From Taiwanofungus camphoratus (Eukaryota; Basidiomycota; Agaricomycetes; Polyporales; Taiwanofungaceae), in the NCBI GenBank assembly GCA_003999685.1, contig CP021222.1, forward strand, positions 3,100,001-3,164,000: a stretch of DNA of 64,000 bases, written 5' to 3'. Positions 59,860 to 64,000 of the stretch are shown here, piece after piece (position 1 is the first letter of the stretch; the number at the start of each line of letters is the position of its first letter). The notes below the pieces were generated by a model, which had not been told where the DNA came from, did not search any database, and saw only the letters and a program-made list of their open reading frames with translations. Made by a program: the position numbers and the translations under genes.

Positions 59860-62655
59860 TTACCGTCGACGGTGACCCATGTTGCGTATTCGCGGCCGTG
59901 TCGGCGTCTCCTCGTTCGATGGAGGAAACCGGGGTCCTACAGAGGGACCGGCCGAGCCACCGCTTCTGAACACTCCCGCAACTGATTGACTACGTGTCCG
60001 CGTCGACGATACGGTGGATCCCCGACCCGAAGGCAAGATGTTCTCCTCCCCGTCCGTTGAGTCACGCGTCCAGTCAACTAGCCGATCTTCGTCCTCATCG
60101 GTGATACCGACGTCTACATCTTCGGCCTCCAAGTCGTCTAGGTCCGAGTGCATGACGGCGTCGAGGTCTTGCTCCATCGCATCCACCTCCGCCTGCTCTT
60201 CGTCGTCGTCCTCGTCGCTATCCTCATCATACAGCCCGCCCGCCGGCTCGCCCACCCATTCCTCGTCGCCCTCGTCGTTCGCAAAGTCCCACACATCGAG
60301 GACCGTCGCGTCCATGCGGTTGCTCGCCGCGACGCACCAGCGGCCCTCGAACACGACCTGCCACACGCCCACGATGCCCGTGAGCAGGTCGCGCACCTGC
60401 GAGCCGTCGCGGATGTCCCACATCTTGAGCGTCCCGTCCGACCCGCTCAGCACCTTGAACTCGTCGTGCTGGAAGCACGTGATCGCGCCGTTGTGCGCGG
60501 CGAGCGTGTGATGGTGCTCGCCCGTGTCGGGGTCCCACACGCGCAGCGTCGAGTCTGCTGCGGCTGAAACGAGATAGGAGGGGGAGAGCCCCAGGAGGCC
60601 GACCAAGGAGGTGTGCCCGGTCAGCGTGTGTTGGCATTGACCGGTGTGGAGGTTCCACACGCGGACGGTTCCGTCCATGGACCCAGAGCATGCAAGGTTC
60701 CGGCTAATGTCGAGTACAACACTGTACACTACAGACAAGAGTTAGGCAGGAATGAATGCCTGTAACCACGATCGCGCTGACCTTTCTGTGTGTGCCCGAT
60801 GAGGACCCACTTGCAGGTGCCCGAGATGATATCCCATATTCGAACTGTGCAATCGTAGCTGCCAGATACAAGGGTACGCCCGCGTGCCGCAAGCGCACGA
60901 ACTGCATGATCATGACCTTCTAGGTGGAGCTTATGATAAGGATTATCTTCAACGTCCTCCTGTGCGGTCTGTATCAGTAAGTAGTCACGTCAATAGGGAG
61001 GTATGAAAGCCCTACCTCGGACGGGTCGATCTCCGTATCATCCGCACCATAGCATCTGTATTCGTCGTCGCCTGGCTTTGGCAATGTCCAGACCCGCAGT
61101 GAATGGTCTCTGCTGCCCGTCACGATGAGTGGTCGCTTCGGCCACTTCTCCCTCGTAACAACACCGCCCTCATTCTGAACGTCTATCCACTCTGGTTTCA
61201 CAATAGCCAGACATCTCACCGTGCTCGTATGTCCGCCAAACACATGCGTGCAGCGCCCGCTCTCGAGGTCCCATATCCTGACCGTGCGGTCCGTCGAACC
61301 GCTCACGAGTGTGTTTTTTGTCGCCGCGAGCGCCCACACGCCGCCCTCGTGGCCGTCGAGCGAGCGGAGCAGCTCGCCCGTGACAGGCGAGTAGACGTGT
61401 ATCGAGTGGTCGTCCGATGCGGAGATAATGCGCCCGTGAGAGAAGATGAGGCACGTCACGACTGAGCGGCCGTGCGCGGGGAACGTCAGGCGGCGTGGGT
61501 TCTGGTTCGACACCCACCGCGTGCGCGTGAGGTGCCGGCTCTTGAAGAGGATCTTGTACGGGTGCGGGAGCGGCAGGGCGCCGGGCAGCGGGAGACCCTG
61601 GCGCCGGCGGCGCGCGAAGAGCGCGTCGGCGAAGGCGGTCTCGCTGTCGCGCCCGAACCAGATCTTCGTCGCTTTGAGGAGATCACGCCAGAGGACGGGA
61701 TCGGAGTCGATGATCGCACGCCAGGATTTGGACACGCGCGAGGCGCGGGTGAGGTCGGAGAAGGAGAGGTAGCTGAGGATGTGGGAGACGAGCTCGGGCG
61801 GGAGGAGCGTGAGGAAGTCGCGCGCGAGTGTGGGCGTTAAGATAGAGTGGAGGGTGCGCAGGACTGAGAGAGGGGAATGTCGGAGGAAGGTCACGAGGAC
61901 GTGCGATTGCAGTTGGGGAGGGAGGCTCGAGTAGTGCGACAATAACGATGGTAGCGTGAGTAGAGTAGTAAGAGAGACGTCGGGTTGCATGGGCGCTTGT
62001 GTTTGTGGCTGGGGTGACGAGTGCCCGCTCGGAGGCGCCGAGGGCCATATGCTTTCTGGTGATGGAGAGCCATGGGGAGAAGGTAGCGGCGATGGAGGGG
62101 CAGCGGTGTTGATGGGAGGGATGTGCGTGAGCGGGGCAGGTTTAACCTTTTTGCGGGGCGGTGTGTTTGCGACCAGTCCCGGAATCGCCTCGATGCCTTC
62201 CATCATATTCTCGTTGCTGTACGACCTCTTGCGGCCATATCGTTCGATCGCCTCGGCGAGGCCTACTTCTTTGCGAGGATCGGTCTCCTCGTCTCGTCTG
62301 AGCATTCTCCAACCCCTTCCGCCGACCACTTCCTGCTCATCGACATCGTCCTCGCCTGCCCCACTGTCGCGGAATGCGGCACGCGCCCCGCCAGGGAAGA
62401 CGAGGGGGAAGTGACGAAGAGATTTTGGAAGAGGAGCATGGAGCAGAGGGTATGTCTTGGGATCCTTGGGAGAAGACGGCGTAGGTAATGGAGGTAGGGG
62501 GATTGGCGCGTAGGTCGTGGTTGTCGTCGTCGTCGTAACCACCCTGTAAGAGACGGGTCAGAGTGAGACAACTCGTGACGATGAAACAAGAGAACGTACG
62601 TGGTGGTGTTCACGGAGGGTGCGAGGTAGAGGGAGGGCCGTTGGCTGGAGGACAT
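59860..62655 (-). CDS. CDC4: Cdc4-like F-box/WD40 SCF substrate adaptor
   Basis: A specificity subunit of an SCF ubiquitin ligase. The first exon starts at ATG 62655 (MSSSQRPSLYLAPSVNTT) and splices at about 62,598 into a run of threonines. A Pro/Ser-rich region and basic stretches (PPRKKVKPAP) come next. The F-box is DFLTLLPPELVSHILSYLSF followed by SDLTRASRVSKSWRAIIDSD. At least seven WD40 blades follow (GRIISASDDHSIHVYSPVTG; KNTLVSGSTDRTVRIWDLES; PLIVTGSRDHSLRVWTLPKP; RTLVSGSYDCTVRIWDIISG; NLACSGSMDGTVRVWNLHTG; YLVSAAADSTLRVWDPDTGE; FKVLSGSDGTLKMWDIRDGS). A very acidic C-terminal tail ends at TGA 59860. Cdc4 versus Met30 is judged from F-box context and is not certain. Confidence 0.87.
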
Positions 62656-63950
62656 GGTATCAGATGGAGATGGGACAGTGCGCGCGCCTGCGCTGAGCCA
62701 GGTTGCCTGGCCTGGGCGAATGGACGGTGCTACGATTCAGAACGGTGACCCGCGCCTCAACCAGCGCGCGACGCGGAAGCCGTCCAAGCCGCAGCGGAGT
62801 CTGAACCATCTGGCCACCTGCCACAATCCCTTTTTGGCCTCGCCTGCCCCTCTCTGCGCAAGCAATCCGAACCCGTTCAATTGCTTACACCGTGCTTGGA
62901 CCTTGTCAGAATCGTCTCATTCGCTTCGGTGCGAGACCAGCGTGTCTCAAAGGACGAAACGACTTTGTTGAAAGGCTTCATGTTTTGTCTCGTGTCGGCA
63001 TTGTGTCTGGCAGTCTTGCGGTATCAGATTTCAAAGTCGTCTTTTATCCGTTGGTCGAATTCCCTGCTGCCTTGTTGGTTCATTGTTCGTCGCATGCCAT
63101 ATGGCGAACATCTCTCCCGCAATGTAACGATTGCGACAGTCTCGGTGTCGTCGTGCAGCAGCAATGTGGACGCGAGTGCTTCCCGGACAACGTGATTCTA
63201 CCACATTTCTGGCGTTACTTGGCATCACAATTAAAGCCTCACAGTCAGCTAGCCCGTAATGATGCTCAGGTTGATCATTGTGGCAATCTGAAGGCGCATT
63301 TACAGCGGGTCTTGACGCATACATCCCGAGGTAGTTGGCTGTATGTTGTTGGAACCAGACGCGACGCATGAAATGTGATAGATGTTGCTCAATGCCCTTG
63401 CACGAACTGACCTACGTGAATTTGGTCAGGCCTTGAAGCTTGAAGTTTGGTCTTCGCATATACGCTCCATCGCGAAAATTTGGGTTGCGTTTACCATCTC
63501 CAATATTGCCTGAATATCCATTGTCTGCCGAGTTATGAACGGGAATTATGTAATGTGTGGCGTTGTTGATCAAGCGATCGGGATCGTCTCGAATCATTTC
63601 GACTCGGCGGCAATTGCATTTTGCAAGATTGAGAGGGGAGCAGCACCGTGAAAGTCGCATCTATTATAAATGCCTCAGCTTTATGGTGCCAGAATACCCT
63701 TGCTCGATGTTTTGTTTTGTTTTTCGTTAGACTATATCACTAACGACATCAAGCTACCACATCAGGAAAAATCAGGGTAGCTCCTGATGCTACGGCAACT
63801 ACAATCAAATCTGACTGTCTTATTAGGACGTCGTGTACCTGCTGTGCAGCGATCCCGCCTTGTATATGGCCTCTGAATGCGGGGGTAAACGCTGCTACTT
63901 AGTGTCCCGTCGAACGGCCGTTGAATGAACAGACAAGACTTGCTTTGACG
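62656..63950. other. 1.3-kb interval without a confident gene
   Basis: Frames of 80-160 codons exist on both strands (for example 62,892-63,371 plus) but lack recognisable motifs and have atypical composition. A TATA-like TTATAAATG lies at 63,664-63,672, about 280 bp before the possible gene start at 63,951. Confidence 0.4.
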
Positions 63951-64000
63951 ATGGACTCCTCCGTGGCTAATGCTAATACAACCGCATTGAGCAATTCTCT
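63951..64000 (+). CDS. Possible start of a gene running off the right edge
   Basis: The ATG at 63951 opens a frame reading MDSSVANANTTALSNS that is still open at the window end. A Ser/Asn/Thr-rich start is common in fungal extracellular N termini, but 16 codons are too few to say what it is. Confidence 0.25.
   Translation, partial: MDSSVANANTTALSNS

Noticed and set aside
62892-63371. A 159-codon plus-strand frame near the right end
   Set aside because: No recognisable motif and competing frames of similar length on both strands; kept only as an unassigned interval.

Overview
The window is nuclear DNA from a filamentous basidiomycete fungus, most likely an Agaricomycete. The genes are dense, and most are cut by many introns of about 50-70 bp. 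Products include the fungal kexin, Cdc4-type F-box/WD40 protein, HSF-type factor, Atg9, arrestin and a DNMT1-type cytosine methyltransferase with a replication-foci domain. No intact transposon, retroelement, CRISPR array or rRNA gene was seen. CDS spans below run from start codon to stop codon and include introns; exon joins were worked out by eye from splice signals and protein continuity.

Layout, left to right: BCKDH E1-beta (+, 3-1736); an uncharacterised gene (+, ~1.9-3.55 kb); MTHFR (-); Rab6/Ypt6 (+); Tap42 (-); Pot1 (+); Kex2 (+); Mcm7 (-); DNMT1-type DNA methyltransferase (+); a small, heavily split Ecm15/MTH1187-family gene (-); Vid28/Gid5 armadillo protein (+); PDH E1-alpha (+); Coa1 (-); Cog6 (+); HSF (+); arrestin-like protein (-); Scd6/Lsm14 (+) with two box C/D snoRNA-like sequences in its introns; dephospho-CoA kinase (-); Iml2/TTC39-like (-); Atg9 (+); Irs4-like EH protein (-); Pgs1 (+); Dtd1 (-); PPIL1-type cyclophilin (+); Cdc4-like F-box/WD40 (-); then about 1.3 kb without a recognisable gene and a possible gene start at the right edge. 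Strands alternate strongly, so many genes share short head-to-head promoters.

Most genes are single-copy housekeeping genes. They fall into mitochondrial metabolism (BCKDH and PDH subunits, Coa1, Pgs1), one-carbon metabolism, secretory traffic (Rab6, Cog6, Kex2, arrestin), autophagy and proteolysis (Atg9, Gid5, Cdc4-like), and chromosome maintenance (Pot1, Mcm7, DNMT1).

The most notable observations are: (1) two paralogous, collinear box C/D snoRNA candidates in neighbouring introns of SCD6, with a guide complementary to a conserved 18S rRNA segment; (2) a ~2.4 kb CpG-depleted block, with fairly sharp edges, inside the DNA methyltransferase gene itself; (3) a GC-AG intron that splits the catalytic PPCQ motif of that enzyme, with a competing GT four bases away; (4) an Ecm15 homologue hidden from simple ORF calling, with a 5-nt microexon and a 20-nt exon; (5) an MCB box (ACGCGT) in the promoter shared by MCM7 and the methyltransferase; (6) a tandem OB-fold duplication in Pot1 that kept matching intron positions and phases.
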